A stretch of DNA of 64,000 bases from NCBI GenBank assembly GCA_013407085.1, contig JACCGJ010000195.1:102724-166723 (forward strand), read 5' to 3'. Below the pieces are notes generated by a model. That model ran no database searches and had not been told where the DNA came from. It saw nothing but the letters and a program-made list of their open reading frames with translations. Shown piece after piece: positions 1 through 11,142 of the stretch. Every line of letters begins with the position of its first letter. Position 1 is the stretch's first letter. Source of the stretch: Atriophallophorus winterbourni (taxonomy: Eukaryota > Platyhelminthes > Trematoda > Plagiorchiida > Microphallidae). Made by a program: the position numbers and the translations under genes.

Positions 1-785
1 CGGTAAGGAGACCTCGGAATCGGAAGTACGGAGCCTTTTGACTGATTGAGGAGCAGATTCGATAATCGTTTTTGATCGGAGCGAAACATTCCGTAATTTT
101 GAAAGTTTATCAATCGACGACGAGCGTCAGAAGCAGAACAATAGAATACAATTTGCGTACTGGGAAATTGCACCAGCGAATCATTAATTGATTGATTGAC
201 CGATGAGCACTTGACGTGTTCCCATTTGTCACAAAAATCACACTGTAGAGCGCAGTCAGAGTTCTTAACGTGTTCAACGCATTTAACACACTTGCTTGCA
301 TCATTTACACCAGAATTAGAAGTAGAAGTTGCCATGACGTACAATTCGAAACGCGCGAGTCTGGGATCGATACCTTACCTGTACAAATGCACAAGAATCA
401 CACGAGGCGTAGTTCGAAAGCGGTGAGGCTTTCTTGAAGGGTTTTAATCAATTACTAACATTTTTATGACTTTTGAACCGACTACACGTTGGATTCTGTG
501 GTTATTTAAAGCTATTTGTTTATTTTACTATTGATAATTTATTGATCTACCGAACATGCTTTGTTCAATAAGCTATTTATGAGAAATTAGGCACATAGCT
601 TTAAATAACCATTGGATGTTTTGTACAGGACGGAAATGGGATGAAAATGTCAGTATGGGGTCAAAAGGCAAACAAATTGAGCGGTCAAGTAAATGACCTT
701 GGATCTTCTTCTTCTTCTGAATAGACGGCAGTAGGACTACAGTCAGTGAAAGCCGCTTCACCTCCCATGTCTCTGCTATCTCAAC
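1..785. other. No gene recognised
   Basis: Only short open frames of under 80 codons are present and none resembles a known family. The right-hand end, from about 570, is probably the 3' untranslated tail of the LINE fragment that follows on the minus strand, because it lies directly downstream of that element's terminal stop codon. That assignment is inference. Confidence 0.4.
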
Positions 786-789
786 GTAG

Positions 790-2309
790 ATTCCTCACGA
801 GAGGTTACTGAGCTGGAAGAATAGGCGAATCGCGCAGGATATCGGGAAGTTCACCATCAAATATGCGTTTAAACTACTCTTCGGTGACTGCCCTGAATGC
901 ATCAGCGGAGAGTGCATTCCAAATATTGACCACTCTGGTCGACAGAGTAAACGATGGCTTCAGGTGTTCCGTTCGGCGCTTTTGCAACTTCAGCGAATGA
1001 CCATTATTTCTGGAGACCGTGGATACCGAAAAGAATTGTTGAAGTTCCGTTCCATAATATCCAAGCAGGATTCTCCGCGTGACCAGCAAATCATATCGCA
1101 TTCTTCGATATTCCAGTAGTAAAAGTTTAAGTTCTTGCAATCTGTCGTCATAGGAAATATAAAAAATACCCCTCACGCACTTGGTAGCCCTCCTTTGGAC
1201 TTTCTCCAGTCGATCCTTCTCCTCTTTAGTTAACGGATAGTTCACCGGAAGCCCAAATTCTAATATTGGTCTGACGTGAGAGCTAAACAGAACTTGAAAA
1301 ACTTCGGGATTTATCTCTTAGAAGGATCGTCTCAATGCCCACCACATGCGGCTGGCAGAACCGACCTTTCTGGCAGTATCCTCCGCAGTTTTGAGGGATG
1401 AAGTTCCCAGAGCACCAAATCTCGCTCTACATCAACTGTTCTGAGACCATGGCCCTTCAAATGATATGCATGTCGCATGTTGTTGCTCCCGATGTGCATG
1501 ATAGCACACTTCTTTTCATTAATCAGGAGTATCCATCCGTCAGTCCAATTCCGAACTTCATTCAAATCATTTTGCAGGTGGGAAGCGTCAGCGGCAGTCG
1601 TGACAGAAGCTCACACATTCAGATCATCTGCAAATAAGAGACAACCACTGTTTAGAATACCGGGAAGGTCACTCACACAGAGTTTGAACAATGTTGGCCC
1701 CAGAACGGATCCTTGCGGTACACCAGAAGTGGGGATAAATGATGCAGATCTAGCCCCATTGACTTCAACGAGGCTTCGCCTTCCGATAAGAAAATCCTCA
1801 ATCCAAGCAAGCAAAGAAGCCTTTATGCCAGACATTCTTAGTTTCCAAAGAAGCCTCTGATGTGGAACACGGTCGAATATTTTTCTAAAGTCGATGAAGA
1901 CTACATCAACTGGCACACCAGCGTCAAGGCTTCTGCACCAATGTTCTCGGGCGGTCAGTAGATTGGAGATACATGAGCGGCCTTCCGTGAAGCCGTTTTG
2001 GGCATTCGAGCATTGATGGGTCTCGCGCAAATACTGTTCTATCCTATCCTTTACAATCCGTTCCAGCAATTCGCCTAAGACAGACGTAAGTGTAACAGGA
2101 CGGTAATTTACGGGATCTGATAAACTCCCACCTTTGAACAGCGGCTTTACTATACCCATTTTCCAATCCTCTGGTAGACGACCCGAATTGATTGAAATTT
2201 GGAATATAGCGGCTAAAAGTGAACTGATGATCCTTGATAAAGGTTTTAATATGATCAAATTAATTTCTGTTACTGTAGGTTCAGCAGGCGATTCTTGCGG
2301 GTAAGCCAC
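790..2309 (-). mobile_element. CR1/Jockey-type LINE fragment, reverse transcriptase to 3' end
   Basis: Read on the minus strand, 2309-1611 encodes reverse transcriptase blocks in order: NYRPVTLTSVLGE, NGFTEGRSCISNLL, VFIDFRKIFDRVPH, TSGVPQGSVLGPTLF and the catalytic LLFADDLNV. The frame is then broken. 1565-1332 and 1245-874 carry the thumb and C-terminal region with the family hallmark of Arg-rich LEKVQRRATK followed by VVNIWNAL. After one stop codon near 874 the protein runs on to a final stop near 805. The 5' end, with ORF1, endonuclease and the first RT blocks, is missing, as is usual for 5'-truncated LINE insertions. At least three frameshifts or stops make it inactive. The clade (CR1 or Jockey) is from motif recognition only. 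Confidence 0.9.
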
Positions 2310-3490
2310 ATCAAATTTGTTTTTACTATTAGTTTAGCTACTACTATGATCACAATCAGATAAATGGTTTACGTTTAACTGTACAAAGTCTTTCCAAATT
2401 AACCGACATGCATCTGCAAATTACATATTTGAACCGCCAATCCGTGATTGCAAAAATGACTATTCCATGAAGGGCAATCCAAATTTCACCATCCTACTGG
2501 ATCATGTGCATTTCACAGCATAACGCATAGTTCTCCACATGAGAAGTTCCATTTGATAACCAGTTCTCCTAGAATTCGTTGTGACCGGTAAAATTTTGAT
2601 AGTATATCTCCATAATTTTCTAGCAAGATATGACTTGTCATTATCGAATTATATCGGATTCGTTGATTCCAGATTGAGAAAAAATCGAGTTTTGTTCGAA
2701 ACATTTTAAGGTTTAATGATTCCATTCCAAGAACCATCTATGTAGCATGGACTTACATATTGGCCTGTGTTTGGCTTATAGCACTTCCAACATACTAGCT
2801 GTAAAAATAGAAATAGATCAACAAATTGCTTACAGACGAAGGGTTGTAGTTCTGATTTTTTCACAGCGTTTGCCTTGGTGCGCATTAAACCGGACACTAT
2901 AATTCCAAGGTCTTTCTAATTACCTACTGGACAAATGCGGATGCTTACGAGGTATTTAGATCATAGTTGTCGATTAGATCCTAGGTGAAAAAGGCAACAT
3001 TTTTATCGTTCCTTGGGAGCAGCCACTTTAGCGACTAACCTATATGTTCAATGATGTCATCCTGCACACTCTTGCATTGCTTTAAATGCGAACCAATAAT
3101 TTAAGATCTCTGCATTCATTACCAACATTTTTTCATATAAAGGGCCGATTGCCAAGACTTTAGCTAGACTGACGCTCGCAACTCTACTCACAGGTGATGC
3201 GTTGTATTCACATATTTAGATTTTACGCCAAACAAGAAATTTGCTCTCTGAAACTATCCAATTTGTCAATATCCAAACGCGTCACATGCTAAACCTCGAG
3301 AAATATGTGGAGTTCATATATATTTTTAGCGCACACAGCGTCCCGTGGAGCATGAAACAATGGACTTAGTTGTGTTTATAAGCAACACCCTTTGGACGTC
3401 GAGCCATCACAACTCTCTCGAACAAACATCACAGAAATTGTGACAAATGAAGAGATGTTTCGATAGATTCTCAAAAGAGACAATACATCG
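2310..3490. other. No gene recognised
   Basis: This is AT-rich sequence with only short, low-complexity open frames. I see no RNA gene, splice-bounded exon or element terminus. Confidence 0.4.
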
Positions 3491-3494
3491 GATA

Positions 3495-3605
3495 ATAAAA
3501 TTTAACATCAGAATCACAATGGAATATGCATTTAAAGTATGCTCGCCATGGCTTTAAAAATATAACATACCAGAGAACAAGTAAACCTTTCGTAGGTTCT
3601 TTGTG
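3495..3605 (+). mobile_element. Small decayed LINE C-terminal scrap
   Basis: In one plus-strand frame this reads ITMEYAFKVCSPWL followed by a stop and further Arg-rich residues. It matches the block (R-x-x-LEYC-x-Q-x-WSPYL) that follows reverse transcriptase in the CR1/Jockey LINEs at 10250 and 45810 of this same window. It is only about 100 bp long and interrupted, so the call rests on one block. Confidence 0.35.
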
Positions 3606-5034
3606 TCACATCACCGAATGGAAACAATTTCTGCCCTTTGAATTGTTACCCGATTGTTTAACAACTCAGTAAGCAAAGAAATCCAATGTTTGCTGGTTAT
3701 GTATTTCTTAGTTATAATATTATTTTATTTTTCCTAAATATATATGCTTTTTAGACCATAAAATTCGAATTAAATTTAATATTTTTGCTTAATTCCTTTT
3801 TTTATTTTGATGAGAAAACTATGTTAATTGAACTTTTTAATGTGCCACAAGAGAATGTACTATTAACTCCAGTTTTTCAGCAGATACGCGAGAATACCAT
3901 CTAGTCCTGAAAGCATTCTATTTCAAGCTTTACCCGACATTAATGCTTTGTTTTTGAATAATTCAAATAATGCTACCCATTGTGCAAATCGGACGGCTGA
4001 CTAAGTTCTGTTTTATACATATAGGCATACTGTTTTGAGAAAAGCTCAGTTTCATATTATCGCAATAATTATTTGAGTTTTATGTCATATCGAAAGCGTT
4101 CCACATGTTTGTGATCCGGTATGTACCATCACACTAGGATGACAAAAACGATCACAAAATGTTAGCATTTATTGAAGTTTAGCATTGTGTGCAATCGTTT
4201 CATGTAAGCGATTAGCCCGATTTCTTTGAATAAGGTAATTTTTTCAGGATACGTTTAACATTGCTCCCGTAATCTGACGAGCAACACGTTTCTGATATCG
4301 CAAATAAGTCAGATCTACATGCCAAGCAAACTCATTCAACTTGATATTTTGATTTTAAAACTTATGTGGTTCCAATTTTCTACAGCAAAAAATGAAAAAT
4401 GTTAATATCTTCGAGCGTTTACGTTGTCTCCGTTCTATTTCAAGGAAATGCGAAATATATATAGGTTCCACTAAATTGCGTGCCAGCCGAAGTTTCGAGG
4501 TAGCGGATTTTTTGGGAATTTCATCCTCCAAGAGGAACGCAAAAATATCATATTTTTGCCTTCATTGTGGATCATGTGCTTCATCTTCAGACTTGCACAT
4601 CATTTTACTAGTAGCTGAGAAGTACTTTCGTTTTTGTTCCTACGTCCTAGTTAAAATAAAAAATGTAATTTAGGACCAGGCGTCGCAAAATTAGAACAGA
4701 TTTGAAGACATGGTTTTTAATTGCTCCCAACCGGAAACATCGCTTTTAAAGGAATAACGCACTTCGAAAAACTGCACCATCGGAAAGCGTTTGGTTAGCG
4801 ATTTACTCATATTTTGGCAATCACAATTTATGAATTAAGTAAGATTATTTGTAAATGTCCCGTCAGCTGTACAAATTGCTTCCACTAGCTCGATGCAGAT
4901 AAATTTGATCTCTACAATATTTTCAATAAGATTCTATGTGATATTTGGTTAAAATACCGCAAGTGTCTCAACATTTTAGTTTTACAGTCAATTTATTAGT
5001 TTGGATAAATTCCTCTATTTGTAGCAAACATTTT
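3606..5034. other. No gene recognised; one 93-codon open frame
   Basis: The longest open frame is 4392-4673 (+), 93 codons, starting MKNVNIFERL and containing FCLHCGSCASS. It has no motif I can assign, no convincing start context and no flanking exon signals. It may be chance. The rest is AT-rich intergenic sequence. Confidence 0.3.
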
Positions 5035-5292
5035 TCATCAAGATGCAGAAATGCTTTATCAATTTAAAGACCTACGCATGTTAACCGTTCAACCAAAGTT
5101 TCGGATGAGCAATTCAGTGCTCTTCTGATAGCGACGGATTTCGCGATGTACAAAATATCCGGGCCTATACTTATGAGGCTTCTTCAAACCACAAGTAGCT
5201 GGTGCGCTTTTGCGCGCAGCCTTGGTTGCGAGTTATTTCATTAGGGATTTGCCAGCAGTTGATTTGCGGGCAACCTGATTATTACGAGAAAT
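5035..5292 (-). pseudogene. Histone H3 pseudogene
   Basis: Read on the minus strand from 5292, the sequence matches the N-terminal two thirds of histone H3. Recognisable blocks are [23 protein letters not shown], the [11 protein letters not shown] segment and [16 protein letters not shown]. The tail contexts around Lys9, Lys14, Lys23 and Lys27 are all visible. The start codon position is ATT instead of ATG, and there is a stop in place of the residue before LATK. After LLIR the match decays, with a stop and indels but residual DNA similarity for another 70 bases or so. There is no intron, which fits either a retrocopy or a relic of an intronless histone repeat unit. No other histone gene is seen nearby. 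Confidence 0.88.
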
Positions 5293-5784
5293 AGAGAAAA
5301 TAACATCGAGACGCCATTTCTAAAATAGCAGTGAAATAGTCTTTAAATGTATTATATATATTCAAAAATATTTTTAATAATCTTTGGCTAAAACATCCAT
5401 GGAAATGTGTGATAAAATATAAGCAGCATTAGACAAATATAAAAGATAAATAAAATAATAATTCTTATCGAAATTGAAAGGCCCACAGACAATTATTTTT
5501 CCACTCAATCACAAAACTCGTTATTTCTACAGTGATTAACAACAGTTTTTTTCTGTGATACGAGTACAGTTCTTATAGAGGACTTTTTCTTTTGAATCAG
5601 AGTCGGCGATTAAGTTATTTAAATAAAAATAAAAGACTATTCACAAATCCTAAATTTCGGACAATAAAACTCAATTGTTTCACACATAAGTAGCCTTAGT
5701 GGACGGCGGTAACTAAAACAAATAAGGGCACGCAAATATTGCTAATAATACAGTAGATTAAATGAACATGCTTTTCGATACACC
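5293..5784. other. No gene recognised
   Basis: AT-rich spacer between the H3 pseudogene and the decayed Gypsy element. No LTR boundary for the latter could be found here. Confidence 0.35.
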
Positions 5785-7677
5785 ATGCCCGAGGAGCAGA
5801 TAAAACAGCCTGCCACACAGTCGATACCGCTGTACTCCACAGCTAAATCGTTAGGCATCTTTTTTACGTCACTGATGCGATTCATTGTAGATAAAGGGGC
5901 TGAACTCAGTACCGTTTCAGTTTCTGCATTTGAACAGAAGAGGAAAACTGCATTAACACTTCGGGCAGCCAATGGAGCGAAGATTGCAGCTTAGGGTAAA
6001 TATTTTCTCATTGTGGACCTTGTGTTATCAAGATGTTTCTGCTAGTTATTTATCATTAATTATGTATGTTGTTGATATTGAGTGTCAATTTTCTTAACAA
6101 TTTCAATTTCGCGTTTGATATGAATGATCGTGACATCATCGAAAAATTACGAGATTAGCCATCAGTAGTCGGAATCATCATTCAACAAAACGAACTATAC
6201 GTGTGGTAACACCGAATGTCGAACAACCTTTTCGGTCAATTCTGGCAGACTTTTCGCAAAACCATTTGGCTTATTCGAATCCTTACGTATGTTTTGTTAT
6301 CATCCGTATTAACGCAAAAACCATTTAAAATTTCATGCATCAATAATTAACGAGTTATATTCGTGTATTTTATTAGATAATCTACTTAATCCTACAAACA
6401 AGTTGGCAAACTTTGAAAGTCTTTACAAATTTTATCTCGTTATGAAGTTGTTGTGAATCCAGAATAATGCATACTTTATGTGAAACCCCCTGATTCTCTT
6501 TAATATCATGTTGTTTGCAACGGTAATAAAACCTATGGAGAAGGGAGTCGCAGATATCTGCGACTATCATTGCCAAAGTATTGTCATTTTCTCGGCCCTA
6601 ATATTTGTTACCCACGATTGCTCTAAGTTATATAAACAACGTACTGATTTAATTCACTGCAATTGACGGGGTTTCTATTATGTTTTCGATGCTATAAATC
6701 CCTTGAGCAAACTGAAACTGCCATAATCGGAGAGAATTAAGTGATGTTCGTGTCATAAACGTGAATACATGCACTTCACTGCCTACCGACGCGAAAAAGT
6801 AACCTGTTGCTGCAGACATTCAACAAACATTTTCAAAAATTATTTTATAATTCGCTTATCTTTCTTCTCGGTTAGAGCCAGCACAGACTAATTAGATACG
6901 TTAAGTCGGAATTGCTAGCTGTCTACAATGTTAGTAACAAATTTCTTCATCTGCTGAAAAGTTACTTAAAATTCTTCTTTGAATGGATGATCCCGAGAGA
7001 CTTCACCGTTAACTCAAACCCGCAATTATGAGTTACGGGAATTAAAATCGTTGGTCAAAAACGTTATCGTTGGTGCTTCTTGGTATTCAAAATACGTAGA
7101 AGATGACTTTGGTTATTCAGATGCTAAAAGGTTTAAGGTTGTACACGCAACATACCTAGTGATTTCTTGACAGAACTCGATATGTCATTGGATCCAAAAT
7201 CTCCATATTAAGTCAATCGCCTTTGCAACTTCATGATAATCTTACGAGATATTTCAACTTGTACACATGCTCAAACTTGTTACATTCGAACAGACTTGTC
7301 CACCTGTGAACAAATATTAGTGCGTGCCGATAATGTACGTCGACCACTTCAGTTAACATACACCGATGAGCACAAAGTTAGTACTATACATCTAAAATAC
7401 TACGTAATTAAGCGAAATGGATTATAAGATACAGTCATCATCGATCGGTTGAATGCTTCCAATCTTGAACCCGCAACTTAAACAAAAGAAGTGCCCAACA
7501 ATGTTCCTCTCAGTAAGTCAAGCTATTAAAAACACGGTTCTTCATGCCATCAAAATACTATACCAGTATTCCTGATTCACATATTAATAACCATGTACCA
7601 TTAAGACTCACACAACGAGGATCCAAAAGTCAGATGCGTTCCAGTCGTAAAATCGACTTTCCTTCACATTTTGATTA
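5785..7677 (+). mobile_element. Decayed Ty3/Gypsy pol (protease to integrase C-terminus)
   Basis: At 5830-6000 the frame reads RFIVDKGAELSTVSVSAF and LTLRAANGAKIA, the pattern of a Gypsy aspartic protease, but the catalytic D-T/S-G is changed to DKG. After a stop it continues with GKYFLIVDLVLSR, and near 6215-6290 FRSILADFSQNHLAYSNPY resembles the linker before reverse transcriptase. At 7250-7480 the frame LSTCEQILVRADNVRRPLQ, then VIKRNGL-stop-DTVIIDRLN, matches the integrase C-terminal domain of the minus-strand Gypsy at 8300-8520. The final KSQMRSSRKIDFPSHFD near 7625-7675 matches that element's terminal residues. The RT and RNase H region (about 6300-7230) is too decayed to read. Much older than its neighbour. 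Confidence 0.75.
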
Positions 7678-7746
7678 ATAACATCCTGCTGATATCCCCT
7701 AGAGTTTTCTCCTTTTTCTTATAATCGAGGGTAAATCATATAGTGT

Positions 7747-8114
7747 TGTAGCGGAAAAAATACCAATGTAGAATACGAACAACACGATAAAACATAAACA
7801 AAATATGACAATGAAAACTCACGGACAGTGAAGAAGTATATTCCACTACACACAAAATATTCCGCTCCGAATAAATCCAAGACGGACAACGAGTGATGAG
7901 AAAAGGTCCGGAGACAGCTGAAAAGGAGCTCGACTCCGTTACAACAGTCAACACAGAACAGTCAGTACAGAACAGTCAGCACAGAACAGTCAACTAGCAC
8001 AACGAGGCAGAACGAACGACGCGCGGTTGGACGGAAAAGTGTATATTCAAATTTTATGCGGTTGCAGTTTAGTAAAACAACGATACAAAATGTATGAAAA
8101 TGTGAAACGCTACA
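7747..8114 (-). mobile_element. 3' LTR of the minus-strand Gypsy element
   Basis: On the minus strand the segment starts TGTAGCG at 8114 and ends CGCTACA at 7747, giving perfect 7-base terminal inverted repeats within the TG...CA ends expected of an LTR (368 bp). Immediately upstream, on the minus strand, is a purine-rich tract TTTAGGGGGAAGCTC, the expected polypurine tract. The 5' LTR is not in the window because the element is truncated at about 9866, so a target-site duplication cannot be tested. Confidence 0.85.
7941..7994 (-). repeat. Tandem 14-bp repeats inside the Gypsy LTR
   Basis: Roughly three and a half copies of a 14-base unit, ACAGAACAGTCAGY, lie within the LTR. Repeats in this position may act as promoter or enhancer elements in the U3 region, but that is inference. 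Confidence 0.75.
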
Positions 8115-8160
8115 GAGCTTCCCCCTAAAGCGTTGGTCGGATCGACCAACGATCGAAAAA

Positions 8161-9866
8161 TCAGGAAATAAACTCTGCTAACCGGGCGGGGAAAGAGACA
8201 CAGCGCCCAGAACGCGTGCGAGAAACTGTAGGTTGAGTATTGTCGGTTGGTTGGGAGAGGGAAACAGGGACCTCGGTCATTGGCTGGGTCGGAGGGGTTG
8301 ACGGGAATACCACATTAGAGTCATTCGAAGAGGGTTGACCGTATGAGGAATCGATATAGGCTGGCTTTAACCTGTCGATGCTGACGGAATCTCGTGTTCC
8401 GTTTTTGTCCAGGACAAAATATTTCGGCTTGCGCACCAAAACTTTGAAGGGACCGTCGTAGGGCGGCTGTAGGGGCTTCCGCACGGCGTCGACACGAACA
8501 AAAACGTAGGGGCAGGTTGAGAGGTCGGGATGAACTTGGGCGGGACGGTTGTTGGGGCGCGTTGGGACGGGACGAACAGACTTGAATTGCTCCTTCAATC
8601 TCGCGGCGTATGAGGAAACATCGAGCTCACCGGTGTGGCGGGAGTCAAGAATCATCTCGCCAGGCAGTCGTAGTGCGGTACCAAAAACAAGTTCCGAGGG
8701 ACAACTTCCGGCATCCTCCTTGACCGTGTTCCTGATTGCCAACAGAATGATGGGTAGCCGTTCACACCAATGCACACTGGACGAGGAAGCGGTGATGGAA
8801 GCTTTCAATTGACGGTGGAACCGTTCGACTAATCCATTTGCCGCGGGGTGGTATGCCGTCGTACACATTTGTGTTGATCCGATCATTCGGCTAACGTACG
8901 GAACAATGCAGAGGTGAATTGAGATCCTCTGTCTGTGGTGATAGTAGCCGGAACGCCAAAGATAGATATCCATGAATGAACAAACTTCTGAGCAACAGTC
9001 TCTGATGAAATATCACACATAGGCGTGGCAACAGGTCAACGCGTGAATCGATCCACACACGTGAAAATGTAGGTGTAACCCTTGGATGGCGGTAAGGGAC
9101 TTACAATGTCCAGGTGCACATGTTTGAAACGCGCGTCGAATTGGGGGAATGTGGCAAGGGCAGCACGGGTGTGCTTATGAATCTTGCCCTTTTGACACGT
9201 AACACAGTGTTCTGCCCATTGGCGGATATCTTTCCGTACGTTGTGCCATACGAAACGTTCGGTAATAAGACGTACCGTTGAGCGTATGCTCGGATGGGAT
9301 AATCCATGAAAGTGATCAAAAATAATCCGGCGGTGAGATTGTGGAACAAATGGTCGCGGCTTGCCGGTAGAAATGTCACAATGGATATGAGCGTCACAGT
9401 TTAGGAGGGGTAAACGTGAAAATCGAAGGGAAGGGTTGTTTGTGATGACGGAAAATTCAGGATCAGCTTCCTGATGCCGGGCAAGAAACTGTAGGTCCAC
9501 AGATGGTCGATTGACTTAGTGTAAATCCGTGCGGGAGAATGCGTCAGCAACAACATTACTGCTACCATCGATGAACCGAACGTCGTCGGTGAACTGCAAT
9601 ATGTAGTCCAACTGACGGATTTCTCGAGGAGGGTGACGATCCGCAGAGTTGCGAGCCGCATAAACGAGGGGCTTGTGATCAGTATAGATGGTAAACTGAC
9701 GTCCTTCCAAAATGTGCCGGAAGTGTTTGATCGCCAAGTACACAGCAAGAAGTTCTCTGCCGAATGTACTGTACCTCGTCTGCGTTGTTTGCAACTTCTT
9801 CGAAAAGAAGGAAAGTGGTTGAGCATCGCAGCCGATCAACTGTTGTAGAACTGCACCCACTGCAAA
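8161..9866 (-). mobile_element. Ty3/Gypsy pol 3' half: RNase H and integrase (broken)
   Basis: Minus strand. 9860-9516 encodes RNase H: AVLQQLIG, FGRELLAVYLAIKHFRH, IYTDHKPLVYA and VADAFSR. 9500-9036 encodes the integrase zinc-binding domain (H-x-H-type start, HCVTCQKGKIH) and the first catalytic Asp in HVHLDIVSPLPPSKG, ending CVDRFTR. There, TGG is replaced by TGA. The second catalytic Asp (ATITTDRGSQFTS) is in another frame, and after a frameshift near 8890 the frame 8973-8161 resumes with YHPAANGLVERFHRQLK, which carries the catalytic Glu. The C-terminus ends just upstream of the polypurine tract. Protease and RT are absent; the element breaks off exactly at the start of RNase H. The HVHLDIVSPLPPS motif suggests the CsRn1-like group found in flatworms, but this is recognition, not a phylogeny. 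Confidence 0.93.
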
Positions 9867-10185
9867 ATTTTGTTCTTTTTAACCACTGTAAACTTTAGAA
9901 TATGTACCTGGCTTTTGTGAAAAATATTCCTCCAGCCCGAGTTACGCATATCTCTGTCTGTGATATTCTTGTTGCGTACTGGGATTTCTGGCAGTCGTTG
10001 GAAAAACCTGCTTGCCAGTTCAAAATGGACATATATATTTCAGAGATTTTTTCCAGATTTGCCGCTAACTGACCTGTGATAACACTTGACGACTGAACCA
10101 GATCTACAGATCGCTATTGTGAAAAAATAATTGTATTGTTATACTGAAGGATCATTGTGAGCGAGTCATTTATCATTTTTGATGT
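9867..10185. other. No gene recognised
   Basis: Spacer between the truncated Gypsy element and a LINE 3' end. No coding or structural signal was seen. Confidence 0.4.
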
Positions 10186-10189
10186 ATAC

Positions 10190-10708
10190 ATTCGTTCAGT
10201 TTTATCCTGCAGGTCCCCAGAGGTTTTCATACCATTATACAAAGCGGTCGTCAGACCAAATCTCGAGTATTGCGTTCAAGCATGGTCACCTTATTTGGAA
10301 AAGGATATTGCCAAGCTGGAAGGTGTTCAACGTTTAGCTACTCGTATGATTGTTGGGCAATCGAGTAGGTCGTATCAGGAACGATTTCTGAGTCTAGAAC
10401 TCCTCTCACTAAAGAGGAGGAGGCTACGTGGGGAGCTGATTGAAACCTTCAAAATCATGTCAGGTTTCAGTACTATTCATCCCAGTGAATTGTACGCTCT
10501 AGCGCCAAGTGTGGGTACTCGAGGCCACCCATTAAAACTGGCCAAGCGACATGTCAGGTTAAATGTTCGTAAGTTCTCCTTTAGTGAGAGGGTAGTAAAT
10601 TACTGGAATCGACTTTCTAAAGAAGTTGTTTGTTCTACTTCGGTAGGGGGTTTCAAGAATAGACTTGACTCTGTGTGGCCTTCATTATTTCCTGATTTTT
10701 ATCCGTAA
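10190..10708 (+). mobile_element. CR1/Jockey-type LINE 3' end, intact frame
   Basis: An uninterrupted frame of about 170 codons encodes the C-terminal part of a LINE ORF2: FIPLYKAVVRPNLEYCVQAW, DIAKLEGVQRLATRMI, LLSLKRRRLRGELIETFK, SERVVNYWNRLS, then a natural stop TAA at 10706. It is closely similar throughout to the C-terminus of the near-complete element at 42333-46285, so the two belong to the same or sister families. Reverse transcriptase is absent; the copy is 5'-truncated. A hairpin-forming tail (CTCCTCACC/GGTGAGGAG) follows at about 10757-10780. Confidence 0.9.
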
Positions 10709-10824
10709 GGGAATAGTTGGTATGATTTTCATGTTGTCTTTGGAAGGCACTAATGCTTCTCCTCACCTATTGGTGAGGAGAGTTTTTCTGTTGCATTCCA
10801 GATTACTCTCATACCAGAAGATAT

Positions 10825-11032
10825 TGTAATGAATTGTATTGTATTGAATTGAATAATCAGCCCCAGAATGTAAGTGAGAACAACCGCGCTCACTCAAATC
10901 ACAGTATGTATTGAATAACAACCAGAATCGGAAAGAATGAATGAGTGATAATCAGAACTTGAATGATAGTACTATTGATTATCTTTGAATGAGTGGTGAT
11001 GAATGATCGATTATTATCGAACAATCACCACA
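10825..11032 (-). repeat. 3' LTR of the gag-only element
   Basis: On the minus strand this begins TGTGGTGATTG and ends CATTACA. It aligns to 12293-12501 over its whole length with scattered substitutions and a few short indels, roughly 90% identical by eye. The minus-strand bases just upstream, GAGGTGGT, are a candidate polypurine tract. Confidence 0.92.
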
Positions 11033-11142
11033 ACCACCTCAGTTTGCGAATAATCCTGGGTTTGTATAATCCCAGTACGGCTTGTTCAACAAACGTTCTG
11101 ATCTCCACGGAGGATCTAGCGAACCCGACACATCATCCACAG

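Noticed and set aside
1398..1860. Plus-strand frames of 79 and 127 codons
   Set aside because: They are antisense shadows of the minus-strand LINE coding sequence.
4392..4673. A 93-codon frame with a CLHCGSC motif
   Set aside because: One Cys pair is not enough to support a domain, and AT-rich DNA gives frames of this length by chance.
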